Of a stretch of 10,311 nt of DNA, positions 1 to 6,094 are shown one piece after another. A program made the position numbers and the translations under genes. The notes under the pieces were generated by a model. That model was given only the letters and a program-made list of their open reading frames with translations. It did no database searches and was not told the DNA's origin. The stretch covers positions 1-10,311 of the forward strand of contig CAZPAV010000067.1 in NCBI GenBank assembly GCA_964584755.1. Direction: 5' to 3'. Each line of letters starts with the position of its first letter. Within the stretch, counting starts at the first letter, position 1. The stretch comes from CAZPAV01 sp964584755. Lineage in GTDB: Bacteria > Actinomycetota > Acidimicrobiia > Spongiisociales > UBA5794.

Positions 1-909
1 CCTGACGATGGGGGATCGCCACCAGCCGCCGACGTGGCGGACGCGATTCACCACGTAGCCGAGGACGGGCGCGCCCGCCGCGGCGAGCCGGGCCCGCGCC
101 TGCGCCACCTCTCCGGCGGGGACCGTCGGGGTGACGACGAGGAGCGTCCCGTCGGCGTGCGCGGCGAGGGTGGGCACCGCGCCGTCGGCGCCTCCGGCCG
201 GGGCGTCGACGAGCACGAGGTCGGCGCGTTCGCCGACGACGTCGAACATGTCGGTGACACCGGGGCCCTCGAGTCCCGCACCCGGGTCCTCGGGGGCCGT
301 GCCGGCGGGGATCACGGGGAGTCGGGAGGTCTCCCCCAGGCGCCAGAGCCGGGCGACGTCGCGAAGCGAGGTCCTCCCCGCGGCGAGGTCGGTGAGGCCC
401 GGCACGGCTCCCGTGCCCATGTAGCGCGAGAGTCCCCGTCCCGTCGGATCGCCGTCGACGAGGAGGACCCTGCGTCCTGCCTGGGTGGCGGCGATGGCCA
501 GGTTCATGGCGACGGTGGTCGCGCCCTGGCCGGGCGCCGGCCCGGTGACGAGCAGGACCTGCCCGGTCGTCCGGGCCTCGAGGTCGGCGGCGACGGCGCG
601 GTACGTGGTGGCGGGCGGTGAGGCGGGATCGACGAGGGTGGGTGCCGGCGGGCCCGGTCGCTCCGGCAGGGATCCGAGCCGTGGGGCGGCGAGGAGGCGG
701 TCGAGCGCCGGGGGTCGCGTGAACTCCCACCACATGCGCCACACGATGCCGGTGGTCGCCGCGGCCACCGCGGTCGCGGCGAGCGCTCCTCGATTCGACG
801 GCCATGCGACGACGCCGAGGACGAAGACGGCGCCTCCCGCGAGGACCGAGAGCACGTTGGCGGGGGCGAGGATGCGCCGCAGACGCGTGCGGGCGGTCGT
901 CTCGGTCAT
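1..909 (-). CDS. CpsD/BY-kinase-like membrane ATPase with degenerate Walker A (partial)
   Basis: The frame is open from ATG at 909 to the window edge (303 codons, C-terminus missing). A GGGAGG ribosome site lies 6 bases before the start. Residues 17-36 and 42-61 form two hydrophobic segments joined by a tight PSNRG turn, a membrane hairpin. A proline-rich linker (about 65-100) leads into a ParA/MinD-type P-loop domain. It has a Walker A-like loop GPAPGQGATT (123-132), a Walker A' VLLVDGD (148-154), a Walker B LVLVDAP (231-237) and a GYVVNRV strand near 284. In bacterial tyrosine kinases and chain-length regulators of exopolysaccharide export, this domain follows a Wzz-type membrane region. 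Two things are odd. The P-loop lysine is alanine (A130), and no large outer Wzz domain lies between the helices. It may be a regulatory or scaffold ATPase for surface polysaccharide. Any tyrosine-rich tail would lie outside the window. Family is fairly sure, activity is not. Confidence 0.82.
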   Translation of the reverse strand, partial: MTETTARTRLRRILAPANVLSVLAGGAVFVLGVVAWPSNRGALAATAVAAATTGIVWRMWWEFTRPPALDRLLAAPRLGSLPERPGPPAPTLVDPASPPATTYRAVAADLEARTTGQVLLVTGPAPGQGATTVAMNLAIAATQAGRRVLLVDGDPTGRGLSRYMGTGAVPGLTDLAAGRTSLRDVARLWRLGETSRLPVIPAGTAPEDPGAGLEGPGVTDMFDVVGERADLVLVDAPAGGADGAVPTLAAHADGTLLVVTPTVPAGEVAQARARLAAAGAPVLGYVVNRVRHVGGWWRSPIVR

Positions 910-940
910 GCTTCCCTCCCGGAGGTGCGGGACGTGAGGG

Positions 941-946
941 ATGTTA
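941..946 (-). promoter_or_regulatory. Candidate -10 box (TAACAT) for the CpsD-like gene
   Basis: TAACAT on the minus strand fits TAnnnT and sits 31 bases before the ATG at 909, with CCCG before it and CC after it, as at other -10 candidates in this window. No good -35 was seen. If active, it lets the gene be transcribed independently of the zinc-ribbon gene upstream. Confidence 0.4.
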
Positions 947-970
947 CGGGCCGTGGCCCGGCAGCGGGCC
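947..970 (-). terminator. Overlapping GC hairpins between two leftward genes
   Basis: Three 6-base segments alternate: CGGGCC (947-952), GGCCCG (955-960) and CGGGCC (965-970). The middle one can pair with either neighbour. In the leftward transcript the 970-955 pairing gives a 6-bp all-GC stem with a 4-base loop, starting 8 bases after the zinc-ribbon stop codon. There is no T-tract, so it is either a non-canonical terminator or attenuator, or a chance GC palindrome just before the -10 candidate at 946-941. Confidence 0.35.
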
Positions 971-978
971 TCGTCGGC

Positions 979-1980
979 TCAGCCCGCGGGGCAGGTCACG
1001 GGGGAGTAGATCCCCTCGACGGTCCCGTCCGGCTCGGGGGAGCTGATCGGCCCCCAGAGCAGGAGCGTCTCCCCGTCGAGGAGCCGGAACACGTTCGCGC
1101 CGGTGGCGTCGGTGGTGTAGGTGATGCCGAAACGGGTGTAGATGCGCTCCAGGTCGGCGACCGAGTCCCCGAGGCGCAGACCCGAGGGCGTGCGGAGGAT
1201 GGCCACCGCCGGATCCATGTCGGCGGTGAGCGCGTAGCGGTATCCGGCGAACGTCCCCGTGGTCGCGTCGCCCCGGAAGAGCGCCTGTAGAGCCCCCCAG
1301 CGGATCCAGATCCCCTCGTCCCCGGCACACAGCTCGTCGGTGACGGCGCCGGTCGCGTCCGCCGTTCCGAGGCTCGCGGTGAGCCGTCCGGCGACCTCGG
1401 TGATGGGGTCGCCGAGCCGGAGCGGACCGACGCCACCGGCCTTGAGCGTGAGCTGGGAGGGCGCGATGGGGCTCCCCGCGGCGGGGAAGGCGGCGGGACC
1501 GGGCACCGTGGTGGTGGTCGTCGTCGTGGTGGTGGTCGTCGTCGTGCTCGTACTCGTGCTCGTCGTCGCCGGCGGCGTCGTCGTGGTCGTCGAGGGGAGG
1601 GGAGCGCTCGTCGTCGGGGGCGCCGCGGCGAGCGTCACCGGTGTCGGGGCCTCACGGTCGAGGAAGCCGAAGAAGATGAGCCCGTAGACGATGAGCACCG
1701 CCACGGAGAGGATGGCGGGGATGACCCACATCCCTCGATCGCGCCGTTTCATCGGGGTCGCCTCCCAAGCTTCGGGTTCTTCGTCGGGGTTCGGGGGGTC
1801 CGGGACCGGAGGTGGCGCGACGCCGCCCCGACGCGGCCGGGACGAGCCCACGGCGGCCGTCGCCCCGGCCCCGACCCGCACGTCGATCCAGGTGCGGCCG
1901 CACGTCGGGCAACGTGTCTCGTCTGCGGGACGGGCCGTCCCGCAGTAGACGCAGAGCGGCAGATGCGCGGTGGTCGCCAT
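979..1980 (-). CDS. Zinc-ribbon membrane protein with Thr-rich linker and duplicated LRLGD outer domain
   Basis: A 333-residue protein I cannot name. Residues 10-27 hold a CxxC-x10-CxxC zinc ribbon (C10, C13, C24, C27). Then come a proline/acid-rich stretch, the basic KRRDR, and one membrane helix (about 84-106), which predicts an inside N-terminus. Outside the membrane a low-complexity Thr/Ser/Pro linker (about 120-160, with 13 Thr in a row) holds a C-terminal domain away from the surface. That domain has two copies of a G-x-LRLGD motif, each starting a similar stretch, so it looks like a tandem duplication reminiscent of small BLIP/SmpA-like outer domains. Its only two cysteines (in DELC and VTCPAG) could form a disulfide. 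The start at 1980 is chosen because a TATGCT box lies 7 bases before it and the ribbon begins right after it; a GTG at 2028 would add 16 residues. A cell-surface sensor or binding role is inference. Confidence 0.85.
   Translation of the reverse strand: MATTAHLPLCVYCGTARPADETRCPTCGRTWIDVRVGAGATAAVGSSRPRRGGVAPPPVPDPPNPDEEPEAWEATPMKRRDRGMWVIPAILSVAVLIVYGLIFFGFLDREAPTPVTLAAAPPTTSAPLPSTTTTTPPATTSTSTSTTTTTTTTTTTTTVPGPAAFPAAGSPIAPSQLTLKAGGVGPLRLGDPITEVAGRLTASLGTADATGAVTDELCAGDEGIWIRWGALQALFRGDATTGTFAGYRYALTADMDPAVAILRTPSGLRLGDSVADLERIYTRFGITYTTDATGANVFRLLDGETLLLWGPISSPEPDGTVEGIYSPVTCPAG
1507..1545 (-). repeat. Trinucleotide tract encoding 13 consecutive threonines
   Basis: The plus strand reads two 18-base units (CGT, three GGT, two CGT) plus a final CGT. 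On the coding strand these are blocks of ACC and ACG threonine codons. Mixed threonine/serine codons continue to about 1590. The regular alternation suggests unit duplication by slippage, so linker length may vary between strains. Confidence 0.9.
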
Positions 1981-1987
1981 CGGCGTG

Positions 1988-1993
1988 AGCATA
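1988..1993 (-). promoter_or_regulatory. -10 box (TATGCT) giving a probable leaderless mRNA
   Basis: TATGCT on the minus strand is followed by exactly 7 bases and then the ATG at 1980, so transcription would begin at or next to the start codon. No Shine-Dalgarno sequence precedes this ATG, as expected for a leaderless gene. A short dyad, GGGGA-TT-TCCCC (2014-2025), overlaps where a -35 would lie and could be an operator. Confidence 0.55.
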
Positions 1994-2044
1994 CGAACGG
2001 TCGGGAGGAACGAGGGGATTTCCCCCACCGCGTGGCGTCGACCC

Positions 2045-4072
2045 TCACCGCGTGAGCCGGGAGCGGAGCTCCGCCGGGGTCCTCGCCGGAAGGTCGCACA
2101 CCATGTTCCGACACACGTAGGCGGCCGCGTCCGGGCCCGGGGTGCGATCGGTGAGGAGAGGCACCGCCGTCGGCCCCCCGTCTCCGGGGGCGAGAACGAC
2201 GCCGGGTCGGAACCGCTCCCAGATCACCGCGGCGAGCGGACGACGCCCGCCGGGGGGCCCCACGATCGCCACCTCGTCGACGCCGCGACGCACCGTGCCC
2301 CAGACGGCCAGCAGGTGACCGGCGAATCCGGGGTGGCGGCGGAGGATCGCGCCGGCGGCGCGCACCGTTCCCTCGAGGAGGCGCCGTGCCTCGTCGTCGC
2401 CGGTGTACGCGACGTGGAGGGCGAGGGCCTCCGCGGCGAGCGCGTTGTCGGACGGGGTGGGGCTGTCCATGAGGTTCTTCGGTCGCGCGACGAGTGGCTC
2501 CGCGTCGGCGGCGGTGCCGAAGAAGCCGCCGTCGGGGTCGGCGAAGCGCTCGCGCAGGCCGACGACGAGGTCCTCGGCGGCGGCGTACCAGCGCTCCTCC
2601 CCGGTGACCGCGAAGAGGGTGTAGAGGCCGACCGCGGTGGCGGCGTAGTCGTCGCAGAACGCCGGCGGTCCGGCCCGGTCGCCACGACGGCTGCGGAGGA
2701 GCCGTCCCTCGGGGGCGGCCGGGCCGGTGAGGTACGCGGCGATGCCGGCGGCCGTCGCGAGGTGATCGCGGTCGTCGAGGACGGCCGCGGCCTCGGCGAA
2801 GGCGCGCAGGGCGAGGCCGTTCCAGGCGGTGACCAGCTTGTCGTCCCGCGCGGGCGGGATGCGGTCCCGGCGGCGGGCGCGGAGCCGGTCGTCGATGGTC
2901 GCCTTCAGCGCGAGGAGCTCCTCCTCGCTCGTACCGAGGCGCGTCGCGAGGAGCGGCAACGGCTCGGGGAGGTGGAGGACGTTCCTCCCTTCGAGGTCGC
3001 CCTCGGCGGTGGCCCCGTAGAGGACCGCCGCGATCTCCCGGTCGGGACCGAGCGTCTCGCCGAGCTCCTCCCAGCTCCAGGTGGCATGGCCTCCCTCGAC
3101 GCCGCCGGCGTCGGCGTCCTCGGCCGAGTGGAGGGCCCCGGAGGGGTCGCGCAGATCACGGCGCAGGTACGCCAGCGTCTCCTCGGCCACGCGCCGGAAC
3201 TCGTCGCGGCCGGTGAGCTGCCACGAACGCAGGTACACCCGGGCGAGGAGCGCGTTGTCGTACAGCATCTTCTCGAAGTGGGGGACGAGCCAGCGGTCGT
3301 CGGTCGCGTAGCGGGCGAAGCCGCCCTGGATGTGGTCGTAGATCCCGCCCCGTGCCATGTGGTCGAGCGTGGTGGAGAGCATCGCGAGCGCCGCGTCCGC
3401 CGCCGTGCCGGCGCCGAGGATCGCCGGCGCCCGCATGAGGAGCTCGAGGGTCGGAGCCTGGGGGAACTTGGGGGCCCCGCCGAAGCCGCCGTGGCGGCGG
3501 TCGAAGCTCGCCGCGAGGCGGTCGAGCGCGGCGCGCACCGTCTCGAGGCCGGGGAGGTCGTCGTCGGGCGGCGGCGTACGACCGATGGCGGCGGCGAGAC
3601 GATCCGACCGGGCGACGAGCTCCTCCCGGCGGGTGCGCCACGCCTCCGCGACGGTCCGGAGGACGTCGCGGAAGGCGGGCAGACCGGGGCGGGGCTCCTT
3701 GGGGAAGTAGGTTCCCGCGAAGATGGGCCGGCCGTCGGGGGTGAGGAACACGGTCATGGGCCACCCCCCGCGGCCGGTGGTGGCCTGCACCGCGTCCATG
3801 TACACACGGTCGACGTCGGGACGTTCTTCACGGTCGACCTTCACGTTGACGAAGTGGGCGTTCATGTACGCCGCGGTGTCCGGGTCCTCGAACGACTCGT
3901 GGGCCATCACGTGGCACCAGTGACACGCCGCGTACCCCACCGACAGGAGAATGGGCAGGTCGCGCTCGCGGGCGGCGGCGAACGCCTCCTCGCCCCAGGG
4001 GAACCAGTCCACGGGGTTGTCGGCGTGCTGGAGCAGGTACGGAGAGCCGGCGTCGGTGAGTCGATTGGGCAT
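2045..4072 (-). CDS. yyaL: YyaL/DUF255 thioredoxin-domain protein
   Basis: A full-length 675-residue member of the YyaL/SPATA20 (DUF255) family. The N-terminus has the signature NRL...SPYLLQHADNPVDW, then a thioredoxin-like fold with a CHWC active-site motif (C50, C53), the VKVDREERPDVD segment (77-88) and a GGWPMTVFLTP strand with the family's cis-proline position (P105). The remaining two-thirds is an all-helical (alpha/alpha)6 barrel resembling N-acylglucosamine epimerases and glycosidases. The end has the usual CRNMVC-x-LP pair (C654, C659). The protein is cytosolic with no signal peptide. The reaction is not established; a redox-linked carbohydrate or protein-quality role is often supposed. 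The frame is open to 4354, but homology starts at MPNRL and a -10 box sits 7 bases before this ATG. The zinc-ribbon gene follows after 64 bases with its own promoter. Confidence 0.95.
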   Translation of the reverse strand: MPNRLTDAGSPYLLQHADNPVDWFPWGEEAFAAARERDLPILLSVGYAACHWCHVMAHESFEDPDTAAYMNAHFVNVKVDREERPDVDRVYMDAVQATTGRGGWPMTVFLTPDGRPIFAGTYFPKEPRPGLPAFRDVLRTVAEAWRTRREELVARSDRLAAAIGRTPPPDDDLPGLETVRAALDRLAASFDRRHGGFGGAPKFPQAPTLELLMRAPAILGAGTAADAALAMLSTTLDHMARGGIYDHIQGGFARYATDDRWLVPHFEKMLYDNALLARVYLRSWQLTGRDEFRRVAEETLAYLRRDLRDPSGALHSAEDADAGGVEGGHATWSWEELGETLGPDREIAAVLYGATAEGDLEGRNVLHLPEPLPLLATRLGTSEEELLALKATIDDRLRARRRDRIPPARDDKLVTAWNGLALRAFAEAAAVLDDRDHLATAAGIAAYLTGPAAPEGRLLRSRRGDRAGPPAFCDDYAATAVGLYTLFAVTGEERWYAAAEDLVVGLRERFADPDGGFFGTAADAEPLVARPKNLMDSPTPSDNALAAEALALHVAYTGDDEARRLLEGTVRAAGAILRRHPGFAGHLLAVWGTVRRGVDEVAIVGPPGGRRPLAAVIWERFRPGVVLAPGDGGPTAVPLLTDRTPGPDAAAYVCRNMVCDLPARTPAELRSRLTR

Positions 4073-4079
4073 GACCGCC

Positions 4080-4085
4080 ACCGTA
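4080..4085 (-). promoter_or_regulatory. -10 box (TACGGT) giving a probable leaderless yyaL mRNA
   Basis: TACGGT on the minus strand lies exactly 7 bases before the yyaL ATG, the same geometry as at the zinc-ribbon gene. The bases between contain no Shine-Dalgarno sequence, which supports a leaderless transcript and the chosen start. Confidence 0.55.
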
Positions 4086-4150
4086 GAGGGTCTCGGGGCC
4101 GAGCGGAGCGCGCCGGTCGACGGGTGGCCGCGGGCGGGATCTTGGCGACC

Positions 4151-4167
4151 GGGACCGGGCCGGTCCC
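4151..4167. promoter_or_regulatory. 17-bp inverted repeat in divergent intergenic region
   Basis: GGGACCGG, one G, then CCGGTCCC: perfect 8-bp arms with a single central base, between the divergent yyaL and ferritin-VIT genes and about 65 bases upstream of the rightward -10. Such a dyad suits a dimeric regulator such as a metal or redox repressor, but it is purely G/C apart from one A and one T, so chance is possible. Confidence 0.35.
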
Positions 4168-4232
4168 TTCCGGCGGTCCCCCACGACGCCGTCCGAGCCG
4201 CCTCGGTGCTCCCGCACGACCGGGCGCTTCGG

Positions 4233-4261
4233 TATCGTGCGGTTCCGAGCAGGAAGGGGAG
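4233..4261 (+). promoter_or_regulatory. -10 box and ribosome site for ferritin-VIT gene
   Basis: TATCGT (4233-4238) fits TAnnnT and would start transcription near 4245. The purine-rich AGGAAGGGGAG (about 4251-4261) ends 4 bases before the ATG at 4266 and fixes that start. No convincing -35 was seen. Confidence 0.5.
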
Positions 4262-4265
4262 CCCG

Positions 4266-5393
4266 ATGGTCTCGGCCGACGACATCGCCCGGTGGCGGGA
4301 GAACCTCCAGGACGAGATCGACGGCGCCGCCATGTACCGTGCCCTGGCCGGCATGGAGCCCGAAGCGGCGCTCGTCGAGGTGTACGGCCGTCTCGCCGCC
4401 GCCGAGGAGCGTCACGCCGCCCTGTGGCGGGAGCGGCTCGCTGCGGCGGGTGCGGCCCCCGCCGAGGAACGTCCCAGCCGTCGCGCCCGGATCCTCATCT
4501 GGCTGGCGCGGCGGTTCGGGGCGGGTCTGCTCGTGACCACGCTCGCCGATCAGGAGCGGGCGGGGCAGTTCATGTACGACGATCAGCCGGAGGCACTCGG
4601 GACGAGCCTCCCGGCCGACGAGCGCTCGCACGCGAGGGTGCTGGCGGCGCTCGTGGAGGAACGACCGGCGAGCGTCACCGGCCCGATCCTGGCGCGCGTC
4701 GAGGGCCGGCACGCCGCGGTCGGCGGCAACGCCCTCCGGGCCGCCGTCCTCGGCGCCAACGACGGTCTCGTCTCCAACCTCGCGCTCGTCATGGGGGTCG
4801 CGGGTGCCAGCGACGGTGGGTCCGCCGTGCTCGTGGCGGGCGTGGCCGGGCTCCTCGCCGGGGCGATCTCCATGGCTCTCGGGGAGTGGATCTCGGTGCA
4901 GTCGTCGCGGGAGCTGTACCACCGACAGATCGAGATCGAGCGGCGGGAGATCGCGGAGATCCCCGAGGAGGAGGCCGAGGAGCTGGCCCTCATCTACGAG
5001 GCGAAGGGCATGCCCGCGGAGCAGGCCAGGGCGCTGGCCGACCACGTCATGTCCGACGCCGAGCGCGCCCTCGACACCATGGCGCGGGAGGAGCTCGGGA
5101 TCGACCCCGAGGGCCTGGGCGGCTCCCCCCGGGAGGCGGCGGCGGCATCCTTCTTCCTCTTCGCCGTGGGCGCAGTGATCCCGGTCATGCCGTTCCTCTT
5201 CCTCCTCGGGTGGCCGGCGACGCTCGTCAGCCTCGCCGCCAGCGCGGGCGGTCTCTTCCTGCTCGGTGCCGCCATCTCCCTCATGACGGGGAGGGGGACG
5301 TGGTGGTCCGGCCTCCGTCAGGCGCTGTTCGGCCTCGCCGCCGCCGCGGTGACCTTCGGCATCGGGACGATGCTGGGCGTGGCGATCTCATGA
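4266..5393 (+). CDS. Ferritin-like/VIT1-CCC1 fusion, iron/manganese transporter
   Basis: 375 residues. The N-terminal part (about 1-135) is a rubrerythrin/ferritin-like four-helix bundle with a complete set of candidate di-iron ligands: E17, E47xxH50, E97, E119xxH122. The rest is a VIT1/CCC1 family transporter. A first helix carries the signature RAAVLGANDGLVSNLALVMG (about 159-178), a second helix carries GLLAGAISMALGEWIS, and then comes the cytosolic Glu-rich metal-binding segment with helices (about 215-285, EIPEEEAEELALIYEAKG). Three more hydrophobic helices follow (about 291-315, 318-340, 350-374). Eukaryotic VIT1 and yeast CCC1 move Fe(II) or Mn(II) out of the cytosol by proton exchange; bacterial ferritin-VIT fusions (as in MbfA) export iron and protect against peroxide stress. 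A good ribosome site fixes the start. Regulation by an iron or peroxide repressor is plausible but not shown; the dyad at 4151-4167 is a candidate site. Confidence 0.95.
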   Translation: MVSADDIARWRENLQDEIDGAAMYRALAGMEPEAALVEVYGRLAAAEERHAALWRERLAAAGAAPAEERPSRRARILIWLARRFGAGLLVTTLADQERAGQFMYDDQPEALGTSLPADERSHARVLAALVEERPASVTGPILARVEGRHAAVGGNALRAAVLGANDGLVSNLALVMGVAGASDGGSAVLVAGVAGLLAGAISMALGEWISVQSSRELYHRQIEIERREIAEIPEEEAEELALIYEAKGMPAEQARALADHVMSDAERALDTMAREELGIDPEGLGGSPREAAAASFFLFAVGAVIPVMPFLFLLGWPATLVSLAASAGGLFLLGAAISLMTGRGTWWSGLRQALFGLAAAAVTFGIGTMLGVAIS

Positions 5394-5421
5394 CGGCCCG
5401 CTCGTGAGCGCGCGGATCGGG

Positions 5422-5438
5422 GCCGGGATCGAACCGGC
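5422..5438 (-). other. tRNA T-arm-like hairpin
   Basis: Read on the minus strand: GCCGG, a TTCGATC loop, then CCGGC. This is a perfect 5-bp stem with a 7-base loop matching the tRNA T-loop consensus TTCRANY. I could not find matching D-arm, anticodon arm or acceptor strands, so it is not a complete tRNA. It may be a tRNA fragment (for example an old integration scar), a weak hairpin after the ferritin-VIT stop codon (28 bases upstream), or chance. Confidence 0.3.
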
Positions 5439-5472
5439 GACGGTGGTGGAACCGCGAGGAGGGTGAGACATC

Positions 5473-6081
5473 GTGGAGATGGATCCGGCCGTCCTGCTCG
5501 TCTGCGGGTACCTGCGGGTGAACGGGTACTTCACGCTGACCGAGTTCGAGGTGGTCGTGCGGACCCGGTCCGGGTACCGGGCGCTCACCGATCTCGACGT
5601 GATCGCGGTTCGGCTCCCCACCTCCCCGGACCCGCCGGGACGTTCCGGACGGCGGGTCGCCGCCGGCATCCTCACCTCGATCGATCCCGAGCTCGCCGTT
5701 GCGGAGGACCGGATCGACGTGCGGTTCGTCGAGGTCAAACAGGGTGAGGCGCGTTTCAACCCCGGCATGAGGGATCGCGAGGTCCTCGAGGCGGGGCTAC
5801 GGCGGGTCGGCGGCGACCTGGGTGCCCCGCGGGGGGAGATCGCGACCCGGCTCGCGCGCCACGGAGGTTTCGACAGCGAGCGATCCCGGGTTCGGCTCAT
5901 GGCGATCGGGAGCCGGGCCGGGCCACACCGGGGACACGTGCTCACCCACGGACACGTGCTGCGCTTCGTCGAGGGACACGTCGCCGCTAACCTCGACGCC
6001 CTCAACGCCATGGAGGTCGGTGATCCGGTCGTGGCGTTCCTCGAGCTCGTGCGGAAGGCTCGGGGCGGGCTTCCCGCGTGA
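5473..6081 (+). CDS. Predicted PD-(D/E)XK nuclease-like protein
   Basis: 202 residues, no named family. The order YLRVNGYFTLTEFEV (13-27), TDLDVIAVRLP (39-49), then RFVEVKQGEARFN (84-96) resembles a widespread uncharacterised bacterial group in which an N-terminal NGFFT-like helix and strand precede D-x-D and E-x-K motifs. D40/D42 and E87-V-K89 are candidate catalytic residues of the PD-(D/E)XK restriction-endonuclease fold. The C-terminus has GHVL..GHVLRFVEGHV, where three GGACACGT repeats in the DNA give three GHV triplets. GTG at 5473 is preferred because AGGAGG lies 10 bases upstream; the ATG two codons later would be 16 bases away. It follows the ferritin-VIT gene by 79 bases with no clear promoter, so cotranscription is possible. 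Nuclease activity and target are unproven; no toxin, methylase or transposase neighbour supports a defence role. Confidence 0.8.
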   Translation: MEMDPAVLLVCGYLRVNGYFTLTEFEVVVRTRSGYRALTDLDVIAVRLPTSPDPPGRSGRRVAAGILTSIDPELAVAEDRIDVRFVEVKQGEARFNPGMRDREVLEAGLRRVGGDLGAPRGEIATRLARHGGFDSERSRVRLMAIGSRAGPHRGHVLTHGHVLRFVEGHVAANLDALNAMEVGDPVVAFLELVRKARGGLPA

Positions 6082-6094
6082 TCCGGGGGCGAGC

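Noticed and set aside
1507..1590. CRISPR or regulatory repeat array
   Set aside because: The repeat is in frame within a coding gene, is trinucleotide-based and encodes threonine.
1970..5407. A 1145-codon rightward open frame running antisense to yyaL and over the ferritin-VIT gene
   Set aside because: Its translation is Arg/Gly/Ala/Pro filler with no domain. It exists because stop codons are rare at this GC content, and it is the shadow of clear homologous genes in other frames.
5422..5500. A complete minus-strand tRNA
   Set aside because: Only the T-arm is present; no acceptor-stem partner, anticodon arm or D-arm could be aligned.
5473..6081. Restriction or toxin-antitoxin module
   Set aside because: No methylase, antitoxin-like small gene or mobile element lies beside the nuclease-like gene.
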